Below the pieces are notes generated by a model. The model had not been told where the DNA came from. It searched no databases and was given only the letters and a program-made list of their open reading frames with translations. The position numbers and the translations under genes are program-made. A DNA stretch of 14,691 nucleotides. It comes from an uncultured Bacilli bacterium. GTDB lineage: Bacteria > Bacillota_I > Bacilli_A > ML615J-28 > CAG-313. The stretch is taken from NCBI GenBank assembly GCA_947627685.1, contig CANQWZ010000025.1, forward strand, positions 1 to 14,691, read 5' to 3'. How positions within the stretch are numbered: position 1 is the stretch's first letter; the number at the start of each line of letters is the position of its first letter. Of the stretch, positions 7,603 to 14,653 are shown piece after piece.

Positions 7603-9223
7603 GCTTTTTGATAAACTCCTTTATCTCTTTATTTAACATAGGATATGCAATTGTTATAGTATATTCGTATTTACGTTGGTAATTTTTTAGGTTTGTTGAA
7701 GAAATACTAATAAAATTAATGATGGAATGAATAACACTAGGTAGTAAAACATTAGTTTCATTAATTAATGTTAATAATTTAATTAATTTATTAACATGAG
7801 AGTTTTCTTCTACTAGTTGTTGCTTTTTTACTTTAGTAAGTAATACTAACTGTTCTTCGATAAAGTTCTTTTCTTTATTATATTTTGCCAACATCGTTTC
7901 AAAAGTTGATTTAGGAATATTACCCTTTATATTTTGTTCAAATAATTTCATAATATATTGATCAATTTCATTATTTTTATTTTGATAAAGTTGCAAATCT
8001 TTTTGTTCATTTATTTCGATCCTACGGCCTCTATTATCATACTGATTAACAAAGGCAATAAATTCATCTTTATGTAAAAGAATAATATCTTTTAGATTTA
8101 ATATTTCTTCTTTTATGATTAGATCTAAATATTTTTTTTGAATACTATTTATTTTTTGACACTTTTTATTTGCGCAATAATAACGATAAAAATTAAATTC
8201 TTTAGTTATGGCATTCTTTTTACGATCATATTTCATAGCACTACCACATTGTGCACAAATAACAAGGCCTTTATATGGATTTTCCTCAAGCGCTATTATA
8301 CCTGCTCTAGTTCTTTTTAATATTTTATTGGCTTTTTCCCAAGTATCTTTATCAATAATTGGTTCATACCTATTTTTAAAAACATAAGCATTTTCATTTT
8401 CATAGCGTTTCTTCATCTTATAACTTTTTGATTTAGTGCGTGCGGTAGTGTAAGTCCCAAGATAATCATTTCGTGCGATAATATCTCTTATTACGTCCGT
8501 TTTCCAAGTTATTAATTCTTCATCAGATAATTTCATTATCTTCTTTTTGTTATAGCCATATTTGATAGCGTTATAATATGAAGGTATTTTAATTTTTTTA
8601 TCTTTAAGGATTCTTGCTACTTTGGCAGATGATCCTGCTTTTATATATTCTTCGTAAATCATTTTAACGATTGGTGCTGTTTCAGAATCTATAATGCGTT
8701 CATAGCGAGCATTATAAGTATATCCAAAGATTGGAAATACGGTATTTCGAGGTTCACCATTTTTAGCTTTATTATCTAAGGTAAAGCGGATTTTTTTGGA
8801 AATATCTTTAGCATACCATTCATTAATAATGTTTTTAAAGGGAACAAAATCATTATTATCTTCATCAAAAGTATCAAAATTATCATTTAAAGCAATATAT
8901 CTTACTTGATGGCTTGGAAAATATTCTTCTGTATAATAACCGGTTTGAATATAATTACGTCCTAATCTTGATAAATCTTTAGTGACTACAATATTAATTT
9001 TTTCTTCTTCAATATCCCTTAAAAGTCTTTGAAAAGACGGTCTATTAAAATCCGTTCCGCTATAGCCATCATCAATATAATAATCAACTATTTTCCAACC
9101 TTGATTATTAACATAATCGGTTAATACTTCTTTTTGTGACTTTATTGATTCACTTTCATCAAAATTTCCATCATCTTTTGATAACCTACAATAAATGGCC
9201 GTAAAGGTTTTAAATATATCCAT
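7562..9223 (-). CDS. Large serine recombinase, first of the pair (TndX/TnpX-like)
   Basis: This 553-aa recombinase is the likely main integrase/excisionase of the element. The catalytic serine is S15 in IYCRLSKDDG. Other resolvase motifs are DDGYSGTDFNRPSF (51-64) and KDLSRLGRNYIQTG (82-95), followed by EWYAKDISKKIR (135-146). A complete zinc ribbon is visible (C323, C326, C350, C355). The C-terminal region (about 365-480) is rich in charged heptad-like sequence, as in the coiled-coil motif that controls synapsis in large serine integrases. The start is set by AAGGAG eight bases upstream, within the 56-aa ORF whose stop is two bases away. The genes form one operon: small ORF, this gene, then the second recombinase. 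Confidence 0.95.
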   Translation of the reverse strand: MDIFKTFTAIYCRLSKDDGNFDESESIKSQKEVLTDYVNNQGWKIVDYYIDDGYSGTDFNRPSFQRLLRDIEEEKINIVVTKDLSRLGRNYIQTGYYTEEYFPSHQVRYIALNDNFDTFDEDNNDFVPFKNIINEWYAKDISKKIRFTLDNKAKNGEPRNTVFPIFGYTYNARYERIIDSETAPIVKMIYEEYIKAGSSAKVARILKDKKIKIPSYYNAIKYGYNKKKIMKLSDEELITWKTDVIRDIIARNDYLGTYTTARTKSKSYKMKKRYENENAYVFKNRYEPIIDKDTWEKANKILKRTRAGIIALEENPYKGLVICAQCGSAMKYDRKKNAITKEFNFYRYYCANKKCQKINSIQKKYLDLIIKEEILNLKDIILLHKDEFIAFVNQYDNRGRRIEINEQKDLQLYQNKNNEIDQYIMKLFEQNIKGNIPKSTFETMLAKYNKEKNFIEEQLVLLTKVKKQQLVEENSHVNKLIKLLTLINETNVLLPSVIHSIINFISISSTNLKNYQRKYEYTITIAYPMLNKEIKEFIKKHEDARGHLCKTIT

Positions 9224-9225
9224 CT

Positions 9226-9396
9226 TTAAATCTCCTTCTCATTATGTTGTTCCATCATATCTAATAACATGCTAACAACACCATCTAAAATGGTACTACC
9301 AACTGGTGCAAAGATTTTCTTTATTCTAAAGATTTGTCCATCTAACTCTAAAATTTTTATATCAGATTCGATATAATTGCATGATTTATTTTCCAT
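9226..9396 (-). CDS. Small recombinase-associated protein, 56 aa (TnpW-like arrangement)
   Basis: The translation begins MENKSCNYIESDIKILELDG and continues with QIFRIKKIFAPVGSTILDGV before ending QHNEKEI. It has a G-rich ribosome site (AAGGGGGG) just upstream of ATG 9396 and contains the ribosome site of the recombinase that starts two bases after its stop. It is the first gene of the recombinase operon and the first gene inside the element border. The shape (short strand-forming core, then F...GST..D and a C-terminal helix) resembles TnpW-type proteins beside TnpX recombinases, but that similarity is by eye only. It could be a recombination directionality factor or regulator; the function is unknown. 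Confidence 0.7.
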   Translation of the reverse strand: MENKSCNYIESDIKILELDGQIFRIKKIFAPVGSTILDGVVSMLLDMMEQHNEKEI

Positions 9397-9445
9397 AAAT
9401 ATCCCCCCTTCTAAAATTTAAATCATAATAAAATTATTGTATCTA

Positions 9446-9475
9446 TTAATACCTTATACCTGTTTTGCCACCAAC
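9446..9475 (-). other. Element/chromosome junction at the 5' PBP fragment (inferred att site)
   Basis: On the minus strand PBP sequence GGTGGCAAAACAGG continues into element sequence TATAAGGTATTAATAG. The AGG (plus 9459-9461) is the shared core with the junction near 3824. TATTAA on the minus strand (plus 9446-9451) is an inverted copy of the TTAATA arm at the other end. In a joined circle the arms would flank the core symmetrically, with 19 bases between them centred on the A of AGG. Confidence 0.75.
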
Positions 9476-10927
9476 CCTAAAACCAGGTATAAATGCCGTT
9501 CTACCCGTCCCTCTTGCGACCACTGATTCTAATGCCTCGCGTAAAAGGCTAGATGTCTTTTCACTAATTACTCTTCTTATCGTATAAGGCTCTTTGGTAA
9601 GAAGAGTAGTTGTTTTATTAGCAATAGCTTTTAGAATATATGGTTGATGCAAGATACCACCATTAATTGCGGCAGATCCTGCATTTACAACTTGCAAAGG
9701 AGTAGCCGAATTACCCTGACCAAAAGCCGAAGTGGCAAGTTCAACATTACCAATTTTATTAATATCAAAAACAATACCACTACTTTCACCTAGTAAATCA
9801 ATACCTGTCTTTTGACCATAACCAAAGTCATGAATATATTTAAATAATTTCTCTTTGCCAAGTCTAAGGCCTATAGTCATAAAGCCAGGATTACATGAAT
9901 TTTCAATTACATTTAAAAAGGTTTCATCACCATGACCCCCTTTTTTCCAGTCCCTAATTCTCGTGCCATCAACAATCATATAACCTGGATCATAAAACTT
10001 TTCGTCCAAACTAAAAACCTTTTCTTCAAGCCCTGCCGCAAACGTAGCAATTTTAAAAGTACTACCAGGTTCATAAGATTTCCAAATAGGTAAATTTCGA
10101 TTATAAATTTCTTGGGGATAAGCTTGATAATTAGCAAGATCAAATGTCGGTCTTGAAGCCATTGCTAAAACTTCACTTGTCATTGGATCAAGAACTAATC
10201 CAATCATATCAGTTGGATTATATTTTTTTACAGCATTATCCATAACCCTCTCTAAACTTAATTGAATATTTAAATCAACCGTTAAATATAAATCATAGCC
10301 ACTTTTAGCATCTTGATAAAAACCACTTAAATCATCCATTAGTTCACCATGCGCATCAGTATATATTTGTAATGAACCACCATCACCTTTTAAGTATTCA
10401 TCATAAATATATTCAATACCACTAATTCCTTGATTATCAATACCAACAATACCGATTACTTGTGCAAGCAAATTAGGGTAAGGATAATATCTAGAACTAT
10501 CACCTACAATATAAATACCATCAATATCTAATTTAGCAATTTCGACGGCTTGTGAAACGGTAATTTTTTGGGCTTCTGGCTTTAAAATTTCAACTGATAC
10601 AGCCTTGCGTAAATGTTTCATAATATCTTCAGGCGCACAATTTACAATTTTAGCTATTTTTTTACTATTATCAGTAATATCTTTTATTTGTTTCGGAATG
10701 GCAATAATAGTTGGTGTAAGCTTACTTCCAACTATTAAATTACCACTACGATCGTAAATATTGCCCCTTATTCCTGCAATTGGTGCACTTCTAGTCCATA
10801 AATCAAGTGCTCTTTCATAATATTCACTGGCTTTAACAATTTTTACATAACTCAATCTAAAAATAATGCATAAAAAGGCAATTACTACCAACAAATAAAT
10901 GCTTAAAATACGTTTTTTTATTTTCAT
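9446..10927 (-). pseudogene. 5' part of split class B PBP gene (SpoVD/FtsI-like transpeptidase)
   Basis: Class B penicillin-binding proteins cross-link septal or spore peptidoglycan. The 493-aa frame has an N-terminal membrane anchor (about 7-28), the RGNIYDRSGN motif (54-63) of the dimerisation/pedestal region, and a transpeptidase domain with S289-TFK (the acylated serine), S344-CN and K488-TG. After G490 only I-R-Y from the element is added before a stop. The remaining transpeptidase strand and the PASTA domain are missing and are found at 3833-3405. The truncated product would have the three active-site motifs but an incomplete fold, so it is probably inactive. The start ATG 10927 has GGTG five bases upstream. 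A terminator precedes the gene. Its transcript has no obvious stop before the recombinase operon, so the PBP promoter may drive the recombinases. A SpoVD-like identity is favoured by the PASTA domain and the position next to murE; it could equally be the division PBP. Confidence 0.92.
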
Positions 10928-10983
10928 ATTTTCACCAATACATTTTATGATAGCAAAATTACATAAAGAACTTTTAAAAAAAC

Positions 10984-11012
10984 AAAAAAGCGATTTTTAA
11001 AGATCGCTTTTT
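10984..11012 (-). terminator. Rho-independent terminator after mscL
   Basis: A stem AAAAAGCGAT / ATCGCTTTTT closes over a short AT loop, with further T residues on the minus strand. It touches the mscL stop codon. It separates mscL from the downstream PBP gene, so the PBP needs a promoter in the 57 bases before its start; TATCAT and TTCTTT are weak candidates there. Confidence 0.8.
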
Positions 11013-11499
11013 ACTTTTCAACTTCTTCGCTAGATAAAGCCTCTACTTCAGCATTCTTTTTACTTCTTACTTTTTCTTCATATGCTCTTCTTTTTTCACT
11101 TGCAAATCTTGCAACCTTTACGATAATAAATAAAGTTAAGGCAATAAAGAAAAAATTAATGATAGCTTCAAATAAAGAACTCCAGTTAATAAAAATGACA
11201 CTATAATATTCAACGCCATTAACAATGGTAGGAGTAACACCAGCAGTTGCACCAGTATAATCAGCCATTTTAACTGTTCCAGGACAATGTAAAACAGTAC
11301 ATAATTCTGAACCCTTTGATAAAAATGATAATGCCCAGTTAACGACTGGCATTAATACTTTTTGGTTAAGGGCTGTAACAATAGCATTGAAAGCACCACC
11401 AATTATTACACCTACAGCAAGATCTAAAATATTGCCACGAGTAATAAATTCTTTGAATTCTTTAAAGAAACCTTTTTTATTAGCATCTTTTTCTTTCAT
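11011..11499 (-). CDS. mscL: MscL, large-conductance mechanosensitive channel
   Basis: This membrane channel opens under membrane tension to release solutes on osmotic downshock. The 162-aa protein starts with a charged N-terminus, then FKEFITRGNILDLAVGVIIG, the hallmark MscL N-helix/TM1 sequence. TM2 lies around 105-130 (SLFEAIINFFFIALTLFIIVK), followed by a charged cytoplasmic helix. It is longer than E. coli MscL (136 aa) mainly because of an extended external loop between the TM segments, which includes two cysteines (CTVLHC). AGGAG lies nine bases before the ATG. It has its own promoter and terminator, so it is a separate unit inside the dcw region. Confidence 0.95.
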   Translation of the reverse strand: MKEKDANKKGFFKEFKEFITRGNILDLAVGVIIGGAFNAIVTALNQKVLMPVVNWALSFLSKGSELCTVLHCPGTVKMADYTGATAGVTPTIVNGVEYYSVIFINWSSLFEAIINFFFIALTLFIIVKVARFASEKRRAYEEKVRSKKNAEVEALSSEEVEK

Positions 11500-11541
11500 A
11501 AATTACGCTCCTAAATAAAATAATCATATGTTTTACGATTT

Positions 11542-11571
11542 ATTATAACATAATTTTTGTCTTTTTGTCTA
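11542..11571 (-). promoter_or_regulatory. Promoter of mscL
   Basis: On the minus strand TATAAT (plus 11542-11547) is preceded by TAGACA (plus 11566-11571) with an 18-base spacer. The -35 box lies within the spacer of the oppositely directed promoter for the epimerase gene, so the two promoters overlap. Confidence 0.6.
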
Positions 11572-11585
11572 AAATATGCTATAAT
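11557..11585 (+). promoter_or_regulatory. Promoter of the aldose-1-epimerase-like gene
   Basis: TTGTCT (11557-11562), a 17-base spacer and TATAAT (11580-11585) precede the gene. The start codon at 11603 leaves an unusually short leader of roughly ten bases that begins close to the GAGGTGA ribosome site. Confidence 0.6.
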
Positions 11586-11602
11586 CATTAAGAGGTGAGA
11601 TA

Positions 11603-12481
11603 ATGATTTATACTATTAAAAACCAAAATTTAGAAATTGATATTTCAAGTCATGGCGCTGAAATGAAAGCAATCCGCTATCAAAATGTTAATTATTTGCA
11701 TGATGCCAATCCTAAAAGTTGGAATCGCTCAGCACCTCTATTGTTTCCTAATATTGGTGCAATTAAAGATGGTAGCACCACTTTCAATAATAAAAATTAT
11801 GCCCTTATGAAACATGGTTTTTTAAGAGATCGTGATTTTTTAGTTACCAATATTGAAACTTCTTCTATTACGCTTACTTATTTAGCATCTGAACAAGATT
11901 TAGAAATTTATCCTTTTAATTTTCAAATTGATGTTACTTATCAAATACATGGTAATATTCTAAAAAGTTATATTGTTGTTAAAAATCTATCATCAGTTAT
12001 CATGCCTTTTAATTTGGGGCTACATCCGGCATTTAAAGTTCCTCTATTTGATAATGAAAAATTTGAAGATTATCATTTTGATTTTCAAGAAACATTTTCC
12101 TATCAATGCCCAACGGTTAATTTAGCTGATGGAACAATTGATTTTGCCAAAATAAGTAGAAATTTTGATAATCTTAAAATCTTACCTTTAAACTATGATG
12201 ATTATCAAAATGATGCCTTAATTTTTACTAATCTTGCAAGTCATCAAATTAGTTTAACTAATAAAGATTCATCCCATGGTATTTTCTTTGAATTTTATGA
12301 CTTCCCCATGCTTGGCATTTGGACACCAAACCATGTAAAGGCACCATTTATTTGCATTGAGCCATGGATTGGCTGTGCCGATGAGATCGATTCCGATCAT
12401 GATTTTCTCAAAAAAAGAGCCTTAATAAATTTAAAACCTGATGAAAGTAAATTAATAATGTATCAAATTAGATTTTTTTAA
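11603..12481 (+). CDS. Aldose 1-epimerase family protein (LacX/GalM-like)
   Basis: This is a 292-aa cytoplasmic galactose-mutarotase-fold protein; the family interconverts the alpha and beta anomers of sugars. Motifs are the histidine in MKHGFLRD (H71), GLHPAFKVP (H141) and the likely catalytic glutamate E253 in ICIEPWIGCAD. The length and the HGFLRD/EPW motifs fit the LacX subgroup rather than classical ~340-aa GalM. The substrate cannot be told from sequence, and no sugar operon is next to it. GAGGTGA precedes the ATG. It faces rsmH and ends at a shared bidirectional terminator. It is an insertion of an unrelated gene into the usual dcw order. Confidence 0.88.
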   Translation: MIYTIKNQNLEIDISSHGAEMKAIRYQNVNYLHDANPKSWNRSAPLLFPNIGAIKDGSTTFNNKNYALMKHGFLRDRDFLVTNIETSSITLTYLASEQDLEIYPFNFQIDVTYQIHGNILKSYIVVKNLSSVIMPFNLGLHPAFKVPLFDNEKFEDYHFDFQETFSYQCPTVNLADGTIDFAKISRNFDNLKILPLNYDDYQNDALIFTNLASHQISLTNKDSSHGIFFEFYDFPMLGIWTPNHVKAPFICIEPWIGCADEIDSDHDFLKKRALINLKPDESKLIMYQIRFF

Positions 12482-12515
12482 AAAAGATTAGTTTGTTTAA
12501 CTAATCCTTTTTTTC
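12480..12515. terminator. Bidirectional terminator between the epimerase gene and rsmH
   Basis: The stem GATTAGTT / AACTAATC with loop TGTTT is flanked by A6 on the left and T7 on the right, so it can end transcription from both strands. The rsmH stop codon (12501-12503) lies inside the stem. Confidence 0.85.
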
Positions 12516-13433
12516 AATAATTCGCATTTTAGCACTATGTGAACGTAAATTTTTGCTAATTTCTTTATCATTAGGTGTAATAATTTTTTTATTGATAAGC
12601 ATAAAGTCAACTTTATAACCATCCGGTATAAATGGTAAGCCTTTAGGTAAATTTAATGAAGTTTTTTCTTTAAATAAGTGCTTAACAATGCGATCTTCTA
12701 ACGAATGGAAGGAAATGACGACAAGTCTACCATGCGGATTTAGCATATCAAGAGCATCTTTTAAACTTTGTTTTAAAACATCAAGTTCATTATTAACTTC
12801 TATTCTTATAGCTTGAAAAGTTTTTTTGGCAGGATGAGCTTCTTTTCTTAGGGCACTACTTGGTAGAGCTTTTTTAATAACATCTACTAATTCAAGTGTT
12901 GTAGAAAGGGGCTTATCTTTTCGTACTTGACATATTTTTTTAGCAATTAGTGGTGCATATTTTTCTTCACCATAATTGAAAATAATTTCTTTTAATTTTT
13001 CTTCACTATAAAAATTGACAATATGATAAGCTGTTAATTCATTACTAGGATTCATACGCATATCAAGTGGACCATCAAAGCGATAACTAAAGCCTCTTTC
13101 CGGCATGTCTAGTTGAAAACTAGATACACCAAGATCAAATAATATGCCATCAACACTATTTATACCATAATTGGCAAGTTCACTTTTTAAATTGCAAAAA
13201 TTATCATTTATAACCGTAAAGTTATTGGCGATTTTAGCAAGTCGATTGCTTGCTTTAGCAATCGCAAAAGCATCTTGATCAAAAGCATATAAATGACCTT
13301 TAGGTATTTTTGATAAAATTAAACTAGCATGTCCACCACCCCCTAAAGTACAATCTACATATATGCCATCCTCTTTAATATTTAGACCCATAATTGCTTC
13401 TTCTAATAGTACTGAAATATGTTCATTTTCCAT
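12501..13433 (-). CDS. rsmH: RsmH (MraW), 16S rRNA m4C1402 methyltransferase
   Basis: This enzyme uses S-adenosylmethionine to N4-methylate C1402 in the ribosomal P site. The 310-aa length is normal. Signatures are VDCTLGGGGHA (SAM-binding), GILFDLGVSSFQLD, ERGFSYRFDGPLDMRM, HPAKKTFQAIRIEVN and VISFHSLEDRIVKHLF. GGTGAT lies just upstream of the ATG. It is normally the second gene of the dcw cluster, after mraZ and before ftsL. Here the sequence changes character directly upstream, so mraZ and the promoter are not seen, and no ftsL follows. Confidence 0.96.
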   Translation of the reverse strand: MENEHISVLLEEAIMGLNIKEDGIYVDCTLGGGGHASLILSKIPKGHLYAFDQDAFAIAKASNRLAKIANNFTVINDNFCNLKSELANYGINSVDGILFDLGVSSFQLDMPERGFSYRFDGPLDMRMNPSNELTAYHIVNFYSEEKLKEIIFNYGEEKYAPLIAKKICQVRKDKPLSTTLELVDVIKKALPSSALRKEAHPAKKTFQAIRIEVNNELDVLKQSLKDALDMLNPHGRLVVISFHSLEDRIVKHLFKEKTSLNLPKGLPFIPDGYKVDFMLINKKIITPNDKEISKNLRSHSAKMRIIEKKD

Positions 13434-13470
13434 AATATCACCATTTTATTAATAATTAAAAGAAAAAAAC
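13434..13470. other. Composition junction between low-GC chromosome and Bacteroidota-like gene
   Basis: These 37 AT-rich bases separate the rsmH start from a plus-strand gene of quite different base and codon use. No promoter for either gene fits: neither sigma-A boxes for rsmH nor a Bacteroidota TAnnTTTG element. There is no repeat, tRNA or att-like sequence that would explain a genuine insertion. A contig misjoin is the simplest explanation. Confidence 0.6.
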
Positions 13471-14649
13471 ATGATAGAGGATCAAAATAACGAGAACAGC
13501 AACCCGTCTAACCGTAGGAATTTCTTAAAGAATGTCGCCCTTTTCGGAGCAGCTGCCGGCATTCCTACCGTATTGGTTCAAAGTTGTACGGAGAAGAAAA
13601 CGACATCTGTAAGCGAAAGTGAAAAGGATATACCACTCATTTTGCAAAGCCGTACTTTAGGGCGAGGCAGTGCCGCAATGGAGGTTTCGGCATTGGGTTT
13701 TGGCGTAATGGGAATGAATTACCACCGTGGTCCGTTTCCCGATAAAAAGGCTATGATAAAACTTGCTCATCAGGCAGTAGAACGTGGCGTTACGCTTTTT
13801 GATACTGCAGAAACTTACGGCCCTTTTATCAACGAGGAACTTGTGGGTGAGGCCCTTAGTCAGTTTAAGAATAAGATTGCCATTACGACAAAATTCGGGT
13901 TCAATTACGCCGGAAACAAAATAAACGAAACCCCCGCCGGAGTAAACAGCCGACCAGAACGCATTCGCGAAATGGTGGAAGCATCGTTGAAACGTCTGAA
14001 TATTGACACCATAGAATTGCTGTACCAGCACCGTTTAGACCCCAACGTACCGATTGAAGACGTAGCGGGAACAGTGAAAGACCTCATCGCAGAGGGAAAA
14101 GTAAAACGTTTCGGGCTTTGTGAAGTAAGTGCTGAAACCATCCGTAAAGCACACGCCGTTCAGCCTGTTACAGCCATACAGAGCGAATATCATTTGATGT
14201 GGCGTGAACCTGAAAAAGAAATATTACCAGTATGCGAAGAATTAGGAATTGGTTTTGTGCCATACAGCCCTATAAATCGAGGTTTCCTGACAGGAAGCAT
14301 TAATGAATACACAGACTTCACTCTCGGAAGCGATAACCGGAAAATCCTTCCTCGTTTTCAGCCAGAGGCTATCCGAGCCAATTTAAAAATAGTGGAAGAA
14401 CTGAACAAGTTCGGAAGAACGAGAGGCATCACAGCTGCACAGGCAGCCTTGGGTTGGTTACTGCAAAAAGCAACCTATATTGTTCCTATTCCCGGAACGA
14501 CTAAGTTATCGCATCTGGAAGAAAACCTAAGAACATTGGATTTCACTTTTAGCGCACAGGAATGGAGCGAACTTGAAGCAGCCGTGGCAAACATTACTAT
14601 AATTGGCGACCGTTACCCTGCATCCGAGCAAAAACAGGTACAAAACTAA
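13471..14649 (+). CDS. Exported aldo/keto reductase (Tat signal), Bacteroidota-like
   Basis: This 392-aa NAD(P)H-dependent oxidoreductase is of the aldo/keto reductase superfamily. The N-terminus has a twin-arginine signal (NRRNFLK, R15-R16), a hydrophobic stretch (21-36) and then a lipobox-like LVQSC (C39), suggesting Tat export and possible lipidation. The mature domain begins RTLGRGSAAMEVSALGFG and contains the catalytic tetrad D111, Y116 (DTAETYG), K141 (TTKFGF) and H187 (YQHRLD), plus PVCEELGIGFVPYSP, as in the YhdN-type groups. The substrate is unknown. There is no Shine-Dalgarno sequence but an A-rich leader, as usual in Bacteroidota. Codon use and GC are clearly higher than in the rest of the window. 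A second ORF begins four bases after the stop. Confidence 0.9.
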   Translation: MIEDQNNENSNPSNRRNFLKNVALFGAAAGIPTVLVQSCTEKKTTSVSESEKDIPLILQSRTLGRGSAAMEVSALGFGVMGMNYHRGPFPDKKAMIKLAHQAVERGVTLFDTAETYGPFINEELVGEALSQFKNKIAITTKFGFNYAGNKINETPAGVNSRPERIREMVEASLKRLNIDTIELLYQHRLDPNVPIEDVAGTVKDLIAEGKVKRFGLCEVSAETIRKAHAVQPVTAIQSEYHLMWREPEKEILPVCEELGIGFVPYSPINRGFLTGSINEYTDFTLGSDNRKILPRFQPEAIRANLKIVEELNKFGRTRGITAAQAALGWLLQKATYIVPIPGTTKLSHLEENLRTLDFTFSAQEWSELEAAVANITIIGDRYPASEQKQVQN

Positions 14650-14653
14650 AATA

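Larger units (their letters stand above)
3824..9459 (-). mobile_element. Serine-recombinase integrative element of about 5.6 kb inserted in a PBP gene
   Basis: The element splits the PBP gene exactly within its K-T-G/T-A-Q active-site sequence. All cargo is on the minus strand, in the same direction as the interrupted gene: a 56-aa ORF, two large serine recombinases, an AAA+/DUF4143 ATPase, a frameshifted DUF6088-like gene and a terminator. There are no terminal inverted repeats of transposase type and no evident target duplication beyond the 3-bp AGG core. This fits insertion by large serine recombinases, which cross over at a 2-bp core. No conjugation, replication or phage structural genes are visible, so it is either mobilised by other elements or a reduced intervening element. 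Ends are uncertain by 1-2 bases because of the shared core. Confidence 0.88.

Noticed and set aside
8138..8320. 60-aa plus-strand ORF
   Set aside because: It lies wholly inside the first serine recombinase gene on the opposite strand, has no ribosome site, and its hydrophobic composition is what antisense of AT-rich coding sequence gives.
9397..9445. Dedicated promoter for the recombinase operon
   Set aside because: TACAAT and TATGAT hexamers are present on the minus strand, but neither has a credible -35 box at 16-18 bases. In such AT-rich sequence this is not enough to call one.
13657..14141. Two minus-strand ORFs (124 and 78 aa)
   Set aside because: Both are antisense to the aldo/keto reductase gene, whose full-length frame and catalytic motifs are clear. 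They are shadows.
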